Shown here: one piece after another, positions 11,624-23,260 of the stretch
How positions within the stretch are numbered: the stretch's first letter is position 1
Layout of the letters: each line of letters opens with the position of its first letter
Assembly: GCA_021234155.1 (NCBI GenBank)
Contig: JAJEKV010000008.1
Coordinates: forward strand, 22,547,158-22,611,157
Source of the DNA: Isoetes taiwanensis
Taxonomy: Eukaryota; Streptophyta; Lycopodiopsida; Isoetales; Isoetaceae
Direction of reading: 5' to 3'
Length of the DNA stretch: 64,000 nt
Notes under the pieces: model-generated
The model's database searches: none
The model's input: the letters and a program-made list of their open reading frames with translations, nothing else
Told to the model about the DNA's origin: nothing
Position numbers and translations under genes: made by a program

Positions 11624-11895
11624 GCATTGAAGTCAGATATCTTGTATGCTTCTTCTAATTATCCTAAGTTTTTGGGTTTCAGAGATCTGAAGGCAAGCAG
11701 TGTGCTTCTAGATGCAGATTTTGAGGTAAAGTTAGGGAGCTTAAGCAAGTTAAGTGAGTGCATTGAAGTCAGATATCTTGTATGCTTCTTCTAATTATCC
11801 TAAGTTTTTGGGTTTCAGAGATCTGAAGGCAAGCAGTGTGCTTCTAGATGCAGATTTTGAGGTAAAGTTAGGGAGCTTAAGCAAGTTAAGTGAGC
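11624..11895 (+). pseudogene. Receptor-like kinase fragment, present twice
   Basis: Each copy encodes FRDLKASSVLLDADFEVKLG, close to the catalytic-loop and pre-DFG region of plant receptor-like kinases (consensus HRDLKASNVLLD..F..KLGDFGLA). The His of HRD is Phe and the Asn of the loop is Ser. The DFG motif is absent (sequence goes to SLSKLSE), so this could not be an active kinase. The upstream TTTTTGGGTTTCAG looks like an intron acceptor, so it is probably one exon of a relic gene. About 134 bp is repeated at exactly 136 bp offset (11624 and 11760). No other kinase subdomains are visible nearby. Confidence 0.65.
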
Positions 11896-12660
11896 AATGT
11901 GATCTAGGGTCGCATGATGTATGACTTATTCGGTATGGTAAAGTTACGCTAGATATATTATCGTGGGATTAGATGTGAGTGATTCACCCGATGCATACAC
12001 GATGCATGGATCAGAAAGCCCGCCATTGATGGATTATCAACACCAAAGATTCTTTGTCGATTCATAGACCCAACTCGGTTCTAGACGAGGATCATCTTAA
12101 AGAAGTAATGGTAGTGGTCGTTTGCTAGGCAATGTCTTGAACCCCATCCGATGAAAGCTTTGGAATAGGTTTTTCGATCTGTGAGACTGCAAAAATTTGC
12201 AGGTTGCTTGTCATGTACGTAGTGTTTTCCCTTGTCTCTCCTATCCAGACGTGTATTCAGCATATTGTTGGAAGACTACGTACCATCTCTGCCAACGCTT
12301 CCCATAAAGAAAACAAATATTACACATTGCCATGGATATTTACATCCAAATCTCGAAAAAGTTCGCCGGTGTTGATAACTTAAGAAGAATATGGCCCAAC
12401 TTTTCTTATGTCTTTATCAACTTTGGAGCTGAAGATGATGTCTTTGGCTATGTCCCTAGGCATATCGCTACCTGGTTATCACTTACCCACCGTATTGATT
12501 TGAAATTCATCCCATAGCTTTACATTGTTTTTTTATGTCATTTAGCTTTGATTTTGTGTAATATTAGTTTGTGTAATATTAGTTAGTAGCATATTTGGTT
12601 GTGTTTGCAAGTTTTGTAGGGTGGTTGCCAATTGCCAGCAAAAGATTATTATCTTTGCAT
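11896..12660. other. Region without recognised gene
   Basis: A 61-codon plus-strand frame (12332-12517) has no recognisable motif. A short TTTGTGTAATATTAG pair occurs near 12553-12585. Nothing else is supported. Confidence 0.4.
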
Positions 12661-12666
12661 GCAGCT

Positions 12667-13570
12667 CTAAGGCGCTTGTGTAAACCATAGAGTCCTTTTA
12701 AACCAGATCCCCTTGTCTTTACTTTCAATTTCTGAAGGCTGCATATCCAAATCGGATGCCTTGTGCTCCATTTCATCAAGCTTATCTTTTAAAGCAGTTG
12801 CCTCACTCCGTGCTTCATCTACTGCTGCACTAGATGCTCCAAGCAGGGATTCAACTTCAATGATCTTAGCTCTGGCTTCAGTGAGTTCATTTTCCCGGAT
12901 TTTGTGTGACAGTCGTAAGAACAAAAATGCTTCAAAGTGAGTTCATTTTCACGGATTTTGTGTGACAGCCGTAAGAACAAAAATGCTTCAAACGACTCAA
13001 GACAAAATAGACGTTCAGCTGTGCTTAATGATGTACTTAGCTGAACTTCCAGGTCAGAAATACAACTTGTTGCTTCGTCTAGCTTTATTCCTGAATCTGC
13101 TGCCTTTTTCTCTGCGTATTCCTTTTTTGACATTGCTTCTGAAAGCTGCAACTTGAGTCCTAAAAGCTTCCTGACATTGCTTCCTGAAAGCTTCAACTTT
13201 GGCAGATGTTGAGGTAAGTTCTGTTTCTAAATCATGTATTTTTTTCTCATAATCTCCAACTGTATTCTCAAGGGTGAGTCTCAACGAAATCTCCTTTTCC
13301 AATTCAGCAGATAGCTTGGCTACGCTATTTTCACCATGCTCGACCTTTTCATTTGTTGCCTTTAGGTCTCCTTCCAGAACTGCAGATTTTGATAGAGAAT
13401 CTTGTAACTGTTGCTCAATCTTCTCTAAAGATTCCTTTGTGCCCTGACAAACTTGTAACAAATTAGCGACCATGCTCGACCTTTTCATTTGTTGCCTTTA
13501 GGTCTCCTTCCAGAACTGCACGAAGTTCCAGAATGTGCTCTTCAAGTGCCTTAATTTTCTGCCACAAATT
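12667..13570 (-). pseudogene. Long coiled-coil protein fragment, rearranged
   Basis: Minus-strand frames read as continuous heptad-rich coiled coil: EKIEQQLQDSLSKSAVLEGD, SVAKLSAELEKEISLRLTLE and YEKKIHDLETELTS (13190-13440), LQLSEAMSKKEYAEKKAADS (13090-13150), then EARAKIIEVESLLG and LKDKLDEMEHKASDLD (12730-12890). This resembles plant golgin/myosin-like or other microtubule- or Golgi-associated coiled-coil proteins, but the family cannot be fixed from heptads alone. Order is disturbed by internal repeats: a 56-bp tandem copy (12881/12937), a 44-bp offset copy (13129/13173) and a 52-bp copy at 136-bp offset (13333/13469). No start, stop or intron structure could be set, so I treat it as a relic or a badly assembled exon. 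Confidence 0.55.
13333..13520. repeat. Direct repeat in coiled-coil fragment, copy offset 136 bp
   Basis: A 52-bp match starts at 13333 and 13469. The copy at 13469 interrupts the coiled-coil reading frame. Confidence 0.9.
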
Positions 13571-13694
13571 TTAGTCGGATGTCAAAGATAAAAAATGAAA
13601 AGCGCATCTGCATACAATATGGAACAGTTCAGATGTATGAAATGCCTGCGCAATATAGTCAAGCCAGTTGTCAGCTGAAGGATGTGTAACCAGG

Positions 13695-13966
13695 ACTTGT
13701 AAGTGTTTGTTATGTTGTTGATGCTCACTGTTTTGGGTTCCAAATTAAGCAAAGTATGAGCAGAATATACTCCAGCAACTATAGCGGTGTAGCGGTGTAA
13801 CACGGCTCAATACATGGCGGACGGCGCTCAACTTGTAAGTGTTTGTTATGCTGTTGATGCTCACTGTTTTGGGTTCCAAATTAAGCAAAGTATGAGCAGA
13901 ATATACTCCAGCAACTATAGCGGTGTAGCGGTGTAACACGGCTCAATACATGGCGGACGGCGCTCA
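13695..13966. repeat. Tandem duplication, copy offset 136 bp
   Basis: Copies start at 13695 and 13831 with one visible mismatch. The unit ends inside the start of the LINE ORF1 (ATGGCGGACGGCGCTCA), so the ORF1 start is duplicated. Confidence 0.95.
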
Positions 13967-14530
13967 CCATAGCCGCACTAAGAGAGCGAGAGGCAAGATA
14001 ACACCGGCAAGCCAACAAGATCTCAAGGATTTCCTAGCCCGTATAGACAAGCGGGTTAGAGACCGTGATACCCCACATGAACGCGCCAACACACCGGGCG
14101 AATCTGGCCAACCAAAACAAGGTAGCGGGTATGCATGGACGCGAGGATGGTAGGAGTGGAAAAGACAAGCCAAGAAATGCAAAAGAAGAATGGACGAGAT
14201 CGAGGAAGAGAAAGCCAAAATTTGAATAGGTTGGTTGAATTAGAAAAGGAAATGTTCAATTGGATGCATGGGAATCATTTGATAAAATAAAACCGCATAT
14301 TGTATAATATGAGGAACAGACTAGAATTAAGCATGACGTTAGGCTCATAGGAATAGCGAGAAACCTAACGAAGATACATACCAAGTGATCAAGCAGAGGT
14401 GATAGAGGTGGTCTTCAAAGAACACAGGAGCATCATTGTCAAGGCAAAGGCGATCGTGGCAAAGGGAGGGGAGAGAGCGAGGCACATAAACTTAACACTC
14501 GTGGATCGAAAGCAGCCAAGGAGAGGGTAT
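13950..14530 (+). pseudogene. LINE ORF1-like coding region, decayed
   Basis: Starts at ATGGCGGACGGC with a basic, low-complexity N-terminus (HHSRTKRARGKITPASQQ). A charged, helical segment follows (MDEIEEEKAKI about 14190-14220), then AIVAKGGERARHINLTLVDR near 14445-14505. Nucleic-acid-binding ORF1 proteins upstream of LINE ORF2 have this general form. Several stops interrupt it. It immediately precedes the endonuclease/RT ORF at 14860. Confidence 0.5.
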
Positions 14531-14837
14531 TATGGATAGGATCCCGCATAAGAAACGGATCAAAGTACGTGAAACACCGACGGCAATGCAGGGCAAGGGC
14601 TACCTAGAGTCGCCAAGGCCGAACCTAATCAGGCAGGTACAAAGGGGGTCAAGAATGGCAAGGTATTCTTGCACAAGAGAATACGGAAATGTAGCCCACG
14701 ACATGAGTCAACACAAAGGGGAAGAAAGAGGGGGAAAAGGGGCCGGCGAAAGCCGAGCAGCAGGAACCGGGAATACGATCCTGACTCCGACCATGAAGAC
14801 AAGAGGGAGACCAAGGAGAATGGGAAACGGAGCAGAA

Positions 14838-15027
14838 TCAGCGGGAACAACCGCGAGGGAAAAGACGCTGAAGATATGGTACTGGAACTGCACGGGGTAT
14901 CCATGGGACGATGGGGAGAGGCTGGAAGAGGCACACGGCTCTGATATAATATGCCTGGTGGAGACATGGGAACTCAGCGGGAACAACCGCGAGGGAAAAG
15001 ACGCTGAAGATATGGTACTGGAACTGC
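14838..15027. repeat. Direct repeat in LINE endonuclease, copy offset 136 bp
   Basis: A 54-bp match starts at 14838 and 14974. The first copy fits the LINE protein (IWYWNCTGYPWDDG start). The second replaces the stretch expected between CLVETWE and the NFKIGRGSAG-like segment. Confidence 0.9.
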
Positions 15028-15747
15028 GAAGGACAAAAACTTCAAAATTGGAAGAGGGAGCGCAGGATTAGCCTGCTATGTTAAAGATAATGTAGTAAAA
15101 AGTGCATGTATTTTGTAATCTGATGTTAATAAGAGATACATGGTTTTGAGTTTACAGTTAGAGAACAAGATAGAATTAATTTTGATTTTAGCCTATTACC
15201 CGCCAAGTAGTGATAAACTGGACTTGTTAGAACTGGGGGAGACCATGATGAAATGGAAAGAACAGGGGCCAATGATATTGATAGGTGACCTGAATGCTAG
15301 AACAGGACAGGGACAGGCACAAATCATGAATATGGAGGACATAGACATACAATGGACAAGCAAGACAAGATCAGAAGAATGGGACAGGAGAACAGAGGAC
15401 AGAGCAGAGACCAATGCTAAGGGGGAGCTACTACTTGAGATTTGCTCGACCACAGGAGTCATTATAGCCAACGGGGTACAGAAATGGGATGGATCAGGGA
15501 AGTACACAAGCCAGAATGCACATGGGAAAAGTATAGTGGACTACGTGATACTGAATGACAATGCAGCAGAAATGATATCGGGATTCACGCTCCTAGACTG
15601 GCCGGTCGGCAAAAGAGAGAGCCACAGACCCATACAGCTAACACTTATGGAGGGAGGATACACCCCGAAAGGTACACAACAAGAGACAGAGGAAATTAAG
15701 GAAAAATGAAAATACAGTTCCAGGAAAAGAAAATCGAAGTATTTGTA

Positions 15748-16019
15748 CAATACATTCAGGAAGAAATGGGAAAATGGAATTGGGGGGCACACAGAGCAGA
15801 CGAGAATGGGGACAGACTCAATGACATAACAGTAAAAGTGGCAGTGGAGGTATTCGGAAAGAGGAAAAGAAAAAGAGGGAAAGCAATACATTCAGGAAGA
15901 AATGGGAAAATGGAATTGGGGGGCACACAGAGCAGACGAGAATGGGGACAGACTCAATGACATAACAGTAAAAGTGGCAGTGGAGGTATTCGGAAAGAGG
16001 AAAAGAAAAAGAGGGAAAG
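15748..16019. repeat. Tandem duplication in LINE ORF2, copy offset 136 bp
   Basis: The full 136 bp is repeated starting at 15748 and 15884. It duplicates the WNWGAHRADENGD segment of the linker between endonuclease and RT. Confidence 0.95.
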
Positions 16020-17341
16020 ATGCGTTCAAAGCCTCGAAATGGTATGATGACCTAATGCAAAAAATGAAAAGAAGGGTTAGAGAGTACAAAGGAAGGGAAA
16101 CATACAAAACAGAAAAAGATATACCTCAAAAATGCCGAGAGCAAAGAGAAATAGAACCGCTTCAACACCAATGGGGCTGGCTAAGCCCTGAAAACAACCC
16201 CGAAATTCGAAAGGGCTCAAAAAAGAAAGGGATAGTGGGAATCGAAAATAGTAGTTCACAAGAGGAAATCGGACGAGGGTCGAGAAATACTTGAGAAACT
16301 CCCAGATAAAATGTGGGCATCTCCAAAGACCGATACCAGAACTACAAGGGATGGACAAACCGCGTTTCAATACACGTGAAGTGATGTTGGCATTAAACGT
16401 AATGGCGAATAACAAAGCCCCGCACCATGCAGACTAACAAAGGAACCGCTAAAGAGTGTAGATGTGATAATCTTAAAGCAAGTGACAGATTTTTAATGGT
16501 ATCATACACAGGTCTACCATCCAGGTGGGCATATAACGGGTGATACCCCTACACAAGGGGGAGCGATGAACCGAAATTCTGTAACTATAATGGTGAGCTC
16601 CATCTTTCGCGAAATGGTTTGGAAAAGTTTAGACAATAAGTTGAAGAATTGGGCAGAGGGGATCGGAGAGCACAAGGACAGGCAGGATTTAGGCCGGATC
16701 ACTCAACAACAAATCACTTAGTGACACCTGCATCGGCGTGAAGCGGAATAGAAACCAAGGGAAGAAAATAATATGTTTGCTGTAGACTTTAGGAAAGCGT
16801 TTGACCACAGATTAAGGGAAAGCTAATACTGAGGTCGATAGATATGCACGAACCGAAGGATATGGTGGGGGCAATTCATGAGATTATATTATAATGTGTA
16901 TGAAAATAGAAGAAGAAGGGAAGGCGATAGATTGTGACACGGGGTCAAACAGGGTGCCACTATCTCCCACATTATTTGGGATATACATAGATGCCCCGCA
17001 GATTTTATAGCGGTAACGAAGGGGACACATACGCCTACCCTAGGAAACACCAAAGTACCCATCATGCTATATCTGCATGACTTGAGCATGATGGCTACAA
17101 AGAACAAAGGGATGCACATGCTACTTAAACTGTTAGAAAATTTCTGTGAAAAGACAGGGTTGACAGTTAATCTCGGGAAAACCAGAATAGTCTTTTTCGG
17201 GCAAAAGGGTAAACATAGGCCGTTCAGATACCTGGGAACAGATCTAGAAGAGGCAGCAGAATACAAATATCCGGGATATGACACGCATGGCACGGAAAAT
17301 GGGCTAAGGGGGCGGACCACAAGATTCCAAGCAACCATCTG

Positions 17342-17574
17342 AAAAGTGGGAAAAACAAGAAGGGATCTACAGACAGTGGCATAAGCAGGAATTTAAACTG
17401 AGGACGAATACACCACAAACAACAATGGTATATGAGACTATATGGGGCAGAAGCCTGGGGGCCAGGTCTGACAGAGAAAAAGTGGGAAAAACAAGAAGGG
17501 ATCTACAGACAGTGGCATAAGCAGGAATTTAAACTGAGGACGAATACACCACAAACAACAATGGTATATGAGAC
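17342..17574. repeat. Direct repeat in LINE ORF2, copy offset 136 bp
   Basis: A 97-bp match starts at 17342 and 17478. Here the downstream copy is the one in correct protein context (EKKWEKQEGIYRQW), so the upstream copy is the misplaced one. Confidence 0.9.
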
Positions 17575-17669
17575 AGGGCAAAAACCAATGGAAGTAAGGG
17601 CATGGGAAAGGACCATCAGATATCTTATAAGGAACAATGCAGCGGAAACCAAGCAAAACTAGCAAACAT

Positions 17670-17937
17670 CCACGCACACATGGCTGCATAATCACACGGG
17701 CCCCAAGACAATGTGGCTTATGACAGTCTTCAACCCGGGACAACAGATAGGGCAACAGATATACCAGGATGACATAATAGGAAAAGCCAGAAGAGACACT
17801 CAGAGCCACGCACACATGGCTGCATAATCACACGGGCCCCAAGACAATGTGGCTTATGACAGTCTTCAACCCGGGACAACAGATAGGGCAACAGATATAC
17901 CAGGATGACATAATAGGAAAAGCCAGAAGAGACACTC
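17670..17937. repeat. Direct repeat in LINE 3' part, copy offset 136 bp
   Basis: A 132-bp match starts at 17670 and 17806. Confidence 0.95.
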
Positions 17938-17995
17938 TAGCGAGATTCAGAATGGGAAGTCACGAAATGAGGATCTAAAAGGACAGTGGCGAGGG

Positions 17996-18226
17996 TCATG
18001 ATGTCAAGATCAGAAACAAGGAAGGACTTGGCAGACGCAATACGGGAAATGACGGCCAGGCATCGAGAGGAACACAAAGAAAAAGGGGATGAATAAGTAC
18101 AAAAATATCAGGTGGGGACAACCCATACACATCATGATGTCAAGATCAGAAACAAGGAAGGACTTGGCAGACGCAATACGGGAAATGACGGCCAGGCATC
18201 GAGAGGAACACAAAGAAAAAGGGGAT
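17996..18226. repeat. Direct repeat in LINE 3' part, copy offset 136 bp
   Basis: A 95-bp match starts at 17996 and 18132. Confidence 0.95.
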
Positions 18227-18322
18227 CTGTTATGAACGCCGAGAGGCGCAACATAAACACCCCGAAAAAGCTCACCAAAGCTGATTGATAACGACGCTGC
18301 AACGGCCATGAAGCCGATCCTA

Positions 18323-18332
18323 GACAATAATG

Positions 18333-18371
<39 letters not shown>

Positions 18372-18468
18372 AAAAATGTTATCAATGGTCATGCAATTCT
18401 AGCGGTCTTACATTCTATTACCTTACTATTATTTGTCCACGGGCCTCAGGGTACAAGGGACAATAATG

Positions 18469-18507
<39 letters not shown>

Positions 18508-18572
18508 AAAAATGTTATCAATGGTCATGCAATTCTAGCGGTCTTACATTCTATTACCTTACTATTATTTGT
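18323..18572. repeat. (TATC)n LINE tail plus flank, copied at 136-bp offset
   Basis: The microsatellite (TATC)n at about 18333-18370 follows GATCCTAGACAATAATG at the LINE end and is the likely element tail. A 114-bp block including the tail and the next ~65 bp recurs from 18459. The 22 bp between the copies (CCACGGGCCTCAGGG...) is unique. Confidence 0.85.
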
Positions 18573-19327
18573 TGTTTGCCTTATCTTGCAGCCCACCTCT
18601 TCAAGATCAAGTATTCGATTAAGAAGGTGCCAGCTTCTATCTGATTTGGAATTCTTGTAAAATCACTCCCATGTGTCTATCTCGGTTGCTTATCGCATGG
18701 CTTTCAATTTCCCTCTTTCTTTTCTAGGCATATACTATTTAGAGGAGGTGTTGATATTGTTGAAGAACTTAGCCGTCTTATCACGAATTCTCTCTATCAT
18801 ATTATAGAGCCGTAAAAAGGTAATGTTGAACAAGATGATATTTATGCACATCAAAATTATGATGATGAGCATGATGGTAGTGGTGTAGGACTATGCCCCT
18901 GCTCTTTGAAACAATATTGTATTTTGTTGAATTAATAAAAAAATTTCTTTTTGTTATGCTTTATTTTGTTATTATATAAAGAGAATCAAAATAAAAATGA
19001 ATAAAAAGTTTGTCAATTTTTTTTTGTAATCAGTTCATGAACTTGCAATGCGTTTCAAGGGTTTTTTATTTAATATTGTTCTTTGAAATGCGTTTCAATA
19101 TTGAAACGCAGCGTTTACATTTTATTTTAGTTGAAACTGGCTTTCAAACTTGTTATCGCGTTCAAACTTGTTATCGTTACAAATCCGTTACACGCTTCAA
19201 TTGACCCTATCATTAAACGCAGCGTGTCAAATCAACATTATAACGCCCATTTTTAATCATATTATATTATTTTTAGTTCAAAAAAGCGTATCAAAAGCGT
19301 TACAAAGCATAGGGGTTTTCTTCTAGT
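18573..19327. other. AT-rich region without recognised gene
   Basis: AT-rich, with runs such as TTTCAAACTTGTTATCG repeated at about 20 bp near 19140-19170 and AACGCAGCGT-type words near 19105 and 19215. No coding signal. Confidence 0.45.
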
Positions 19328-21790
19328 GGCATATGCTTCGAATGGGTATATGCCGAATATATTCTTAGGATATGTCGATGGATCTAAGAAAACATTGCTA
19401 AAAACCTGCTTGCTCCACCGTTAGGAATGGGTATGAAAAATGCTAGGTCATCTGCGTTTCGATCGGTGGTGTTTCAACCGGATAACCGGCATGTAAATTC
19501 CGAAAGCGGATTTGGTCTATTCCGATTAGAATGGACTAGAACACGGCGGAGCTATGGCTGCAGAGAAGTGCGATGCTAGAGATATATAATGAACTTCTTA
19601 AGGATCTATTGGCAATAGATGGTGGCAATAAAAATATCCTTTTATCCTTACAGTTATGAAAGTCACCAATTACAATCTTTTAATGATTGTTCCCCGATGG
19701 ATCTAAGAAAACATGCAAGGAATTTTACGATTCTGGGGCTTAGAATATCGAGATTATGTACCTCTCTTGCATGGAATTTCATGCTATGGTAACGCGAGAA
19801 GGCTTTTATTAGAAGGTAAGAAGCTTCATAACCGAGATAGTTAGAAATGGGTATGGAAAATACGATTCTTGGCAAATTTTCTTATAGAGATGTATGGCAA
19901 ATGTGGTGCTTTGAAGGATGCACCTGTATGGTGCGGTTTTCCATGGCATACGGGGAGCCCAATGTGTTTTCATGGAATTTCATGATTTACGCTTATGCTC
20001 GTTGTCAAAATCGCAAGGAGCTAGGAATGTATTTGACAAAATGCCTAATAGGGATATGGTATCTTGGAATGGAATGCTAGCAGCCTACTTTCAATATGGT
20101 AGTCTTGAAGAAGCCGAGTTTTGTTTACGTAAATGCCCCCGGAGGGATGTTGTCTCATGGAATATAATGCTTGCCGACAAAATGCATTCTCGGAGAGATT
20201 GAAGAAGTTGATCGGTATTTACATTGTTTAAGGAAATGCGGCTTGAAGGCACAACCTAATAGGGTCACCTATTTAGCCATGCTTGATGCATGTCTGGCGG
20301 GTCTGGTATCCTAAGTAGTAAGGCAAACAGATGCAATGCTTGCCAGTATCTTGTGTTTTGGGGCTTGTGCCAAATGTTGTTATTGAAAGTGCCCTTATCA
20401 ACATGTATGGCAAATGTGGATGTTTTAATGATGCAAGGATAGCATTTGAGAAAATGCCCCAAAGACAAATGTCATATCATGGAACTCTATACTTGCGACA
20501 TATGCTTTCGATAGGTATATGCGAGAATATTCTTAGGATATGCTTGTGGATCGCTAAAAACCTGCCGCTCCTCAGAAATGCTAGGTCATCTGCGTTTTTT
20601 TGATCGGTGGTGTTTCAACCGGATAACCGGCATGTAAATTCCGAAAGGGATTTGGTCTATTCCGTTAGAATGGACTAGAACACGGCGGGCTATGGCTGCG
20701 AGAGAAGTGCGAATGCTAGAGATATATAATGAACTTCTTCGTGATCTATTGGCAATAGATGGCGGCAATAAAAAATATCCTTTATCCTTACGATTATCTT
20801 TGCCCGAATTACAATCTCGCCTTGTTCCCGATGGACGAAGAAAACATGCAAGGAATTTTACGATTCTGTGGCTTAGAATATCGAGATTATGTACCTCTCT
20901 TGCAGCACTATGGTAACGAAGGCTTTATTAGAAGGTAAGAAGCTTCATAACCGGATAGTTAGAAATGGGTATGGAAAATACTGATTCTTGGCAAATTTTC
21001 TTATAGAGATGTATGGCAAATGTGGTGCTTTGAAGGATGCCTGCGGTTTTCCATGGCATACAGGAGCCCAATGTGTTTTCATGGAATTTCATGATTTACG
21101 CTTATGCTTTCGTTGTCAAAATCTGCAAGGAGCTAGGAATGTATTTGACAAAATGCCTAATAGGGATATGGTATCTTGGAATGGAATGCTAGCAGCCTAC
21201 TTTCAATATGGTAGTCTTGAAGAAGCCCGAGTTTTGTTTACGTGAAATGCCTCCTGGAGGGATGTTTGTCTCATGGAATATAATGCTTTGTGAGATTAGC
21301 AGAGATTGAAGAAGTTGATCGGTATTTACATTGTTTAAGGAAATGCAGCTTGAAGGCACAACCTAATAGGGTCACCTATTTAGCCATGCTTGATGCATGT
21401 AATTTCAACGGTTCCGCCTTAGTCAAGGCAAAACGTGCATGCTTCCAGATATCTTGTGTCGGGGGCTTGTGCCAAATGTTGTTATTGAAAGTGCCCTTAT
21501 CAACATGTATGGCAAATGTGGATGTTTTAATGATGCAAGGATAGCATTTGAGAAAATGCCCCAAAGACAATGTCATATCATGGAACTCTATACTTGCGAA
21601 GATATGCTTTCGAGATTGGTCGTGTTAATGAGACTTTCCAGCTCTTCCAGCAGATGCAATATGAAGGGACTCTTCCAAACAGATGCAATATGAAGGGATG
21701 TTCCACGCGATCTTACCTTTCTCAGTTGAGATTTTTCATGGAATAGCTGGGAGAAACAAGGAGCATGCTATTTACATTTCGGTAAGTTCT
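19328..21790 (+). pseudogene. PLS-type PPR gene fragment, tandemly duplicated
   Basis: PPR proteins bind organellar RNA for editing and processing. Both copies carry PPR motifs in broken frames: LANFLIEMYGKCGALKDA, NVFDKMPNRDMVSWNGML, LEEARVLF, RRDVVSWNIML, PNRVTYLAMLDAC, VIESALINMYGKCGCFNDAR and IAFEKMPQR. Unit 1 runs about 19328-20501 and unit 2 about 20502-21601, with a third partial start to 21790. Landmark offsets of 1102-1137 bp show a head-to-tail duplication of about 1.1 kb whose boundary falls inside the gene (each unit ends with an AFD/AFE segment and restarts upstream of the leader). Copies differ by many 1-3 nt indels, which break the frame. MYGKCG and VVSWN signatures place it in the plant PLS subfamily. 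No E/DYW editing domain is visible. Confidence 0.85.
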
Positions 21791-22649
21791 TAAAAATGGC
21801 CTGGTTTTTGCTTTGGAGTTCTGGTTTCATTTGTGTTTCTACATATACAAAACAGGTCCAGCAAAGCCTTGGTATTGATTTAATTATGCTTCAAAAGAGG
21901 TAATAGCATCCATCTTTTACATGGTATTAGTGGCTTACGGCATATAACATGCTTTGAGATTAAATATTTTATTTCAATGTTATTAAAAGCGGAAGCTTTT
22001 TCTATCTTTGTAATATTACTCCTCTGCGACTTTTTTATCTTAATGCCTTCTACATTATATTTTTCAAAGGTTGGCGATAAATTTGCTTCCTTGTTTTCAA
22101 GATGAATCACATTTGTATGCGCTCATAATAAGTTCTGTGGATGACATAATTTTGATAGCTCTAGAAGTGATTTATAGTTTAACCTGATCCCTTTGTGGGT
22201 CAAATTTTGAAAAATGGCACTTGTTATACTTGAGTGGTAAACGGCTGGATAGAGTCCATCAATGGTCAAGGTGGCTTGGTGTGTAGTGCTCTGAATAAGT
22301 GTAATAGTATTAAATAGACTGCCAACGGAGAGGAGAAGTGTGTGTGTGGGTGTTAGAAAACTAGAGTGCATATCTTCATGTTGTGGAATGTATGCATCGC
22401 TAAAACAATTTCAAATCCAAAAAATTTAAAATATTTATTATGGATGCTCTATATTTCTGGTAGATTTTGCTTAGATAAGTTTGTGTTTATGTATGATTAT
22501 GTGATTATCTTAAGAGCACAAACATCTGGTTAAGCTCTAAAAAGGAATTTGCCATTTCGTTTGGGACATTTCTTGTTGAATTCCTAGGGAGAACAGAAGG
22601 CTAGAAATTGGAAGATCTTCTAGAGGAGCCTCCTGTACCTAGATGAGGA
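21791..22649. other. Region without recognised gene
   Basis: Ordinary AT-rich sequence with no protein family, structured repeat or RNA signature that I can support. Confidence 0.45.
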
Positions 22650-23260
22650 ATTGGAAGGAAGTAGAATTACTTAGTCTTAACACACAACTAACATTATTAA
22701 CACAAACCATTGCGTTTGACACATTTAAATTAAAATCCCCCTTAAACCCCCTTTGGTTTGGGTGACCTCATTGGAAGGAAGTAGAATTACTTAGTCTTAA
22801 CACACAACTAACATTATTAACACAAACCATTGCATTTGACACATTTAAATTAAAATCCCCCTTAAACCCCCTTTGGTTTGGGTCCCCTTTGGTTTGGGTG
22901 ACCTCATTGGAAGGAAGTAGAATTACTTAGTCTTAACACACAACTAACATTATTAACACAAACCATTGCATTTGACACATTTAAATTAAAATCCCCCTTA
23001 AACCCCCTTTGGTTTGGGTGCATATTCACACGGGGTTTACTAAGATTTGAGAGAATGTACTTAATGGTGTTAAATTTGTACATGTATTGTAAATATATTT
23101 TTGGGGCTCTCGCTGCCCTACGTAACCCCCCGTGTGAATATGCACCCAAACCAAAGGGGGTTTAAGGGGGATTTTAATTTAAATGTGTCAAATGCAATGG
23201 TTTGTGTTAATAATGTTAGTTGTGTGTTAACTAAAAAAAAAATTTGGCCCCTTCGGGGCC
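22650..23260. mobile_element. MITE-like hairpin element with extra arm copies
   Basis: Inverted arms of about 103 bp (22933-23035 and 23128-23230) are nearly perfect complements around a ~92-bp loop. The inner ends read CATATTCACACGGGG and its complement, and the outer ends TTAACACACAACTAAC. The left arm is preceded by further copies starting at 22650 and 22770, with offsets of 120 and then 136 bp. Just beyond the right arm is a perfect small palindrome GGCCCCTTCGGGGCC (23246-23260). A lone copy of the inner arm end lies at about 47101-47148, so the family is dispersed. Structure suggests a non-autonomous foldback element. No transposase is present. Confidence 0.75.
22751..23019. repeat. Arm duplication in hairpin element, copy offset 136 bp
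   Basis: A match of about 133 bp starts at 22751 and 22887. The 16-bp longer period than the preceding 120-bp offset comes from a repeated TTTGGTTTGGGT segment at the junction. Confidence 0.9.

Larger units (their letters stand above)
14860..18332 (+). pseudogene. LINE ORF2 (APE endonuclease + reverse transcriptase), decayed
   Basis: ORF2 of an APE-type non-LTR retrotransposon, which nicks target DNA and reverse-transcribes its RNA in place. Endonuclease: IWYWNCTGYPWDD (14870), DIICLVETWE (14944), LILAYYPPSSDK, MILIGDLNAR (15270-15300) and SIVDYVILND (15530). The usual SDHRP motif is ESHRP near 15618, so the catalytic Asp is missing. Reverse transcriptase: FAVDFRKAFDH near 16775, GVKQGATIS near 16945, a degraded YADD box (LYLHDLSMM, 17067-17095) and LTVNLGKTRIVFFG near 17160. 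Thumb/C-terminal: YGAEAWGPGLTEKKWEK (17440-17490). Many stops and five 136-bp-offset repeats interrupt it. The downstream (TATC)n tract at 18333 is the probable tail. Confidence 0.85.

Noticed and set aside
20692-20916. VRMLEIYNELLRDLL as a kinesin motor motif
   Set aside because: It resembles kinesin LEIYNE.IRDLL, but the next residues do not continue as kinesin. The same sequence is the leader upstream of the PPR repeats in both tandem copies.
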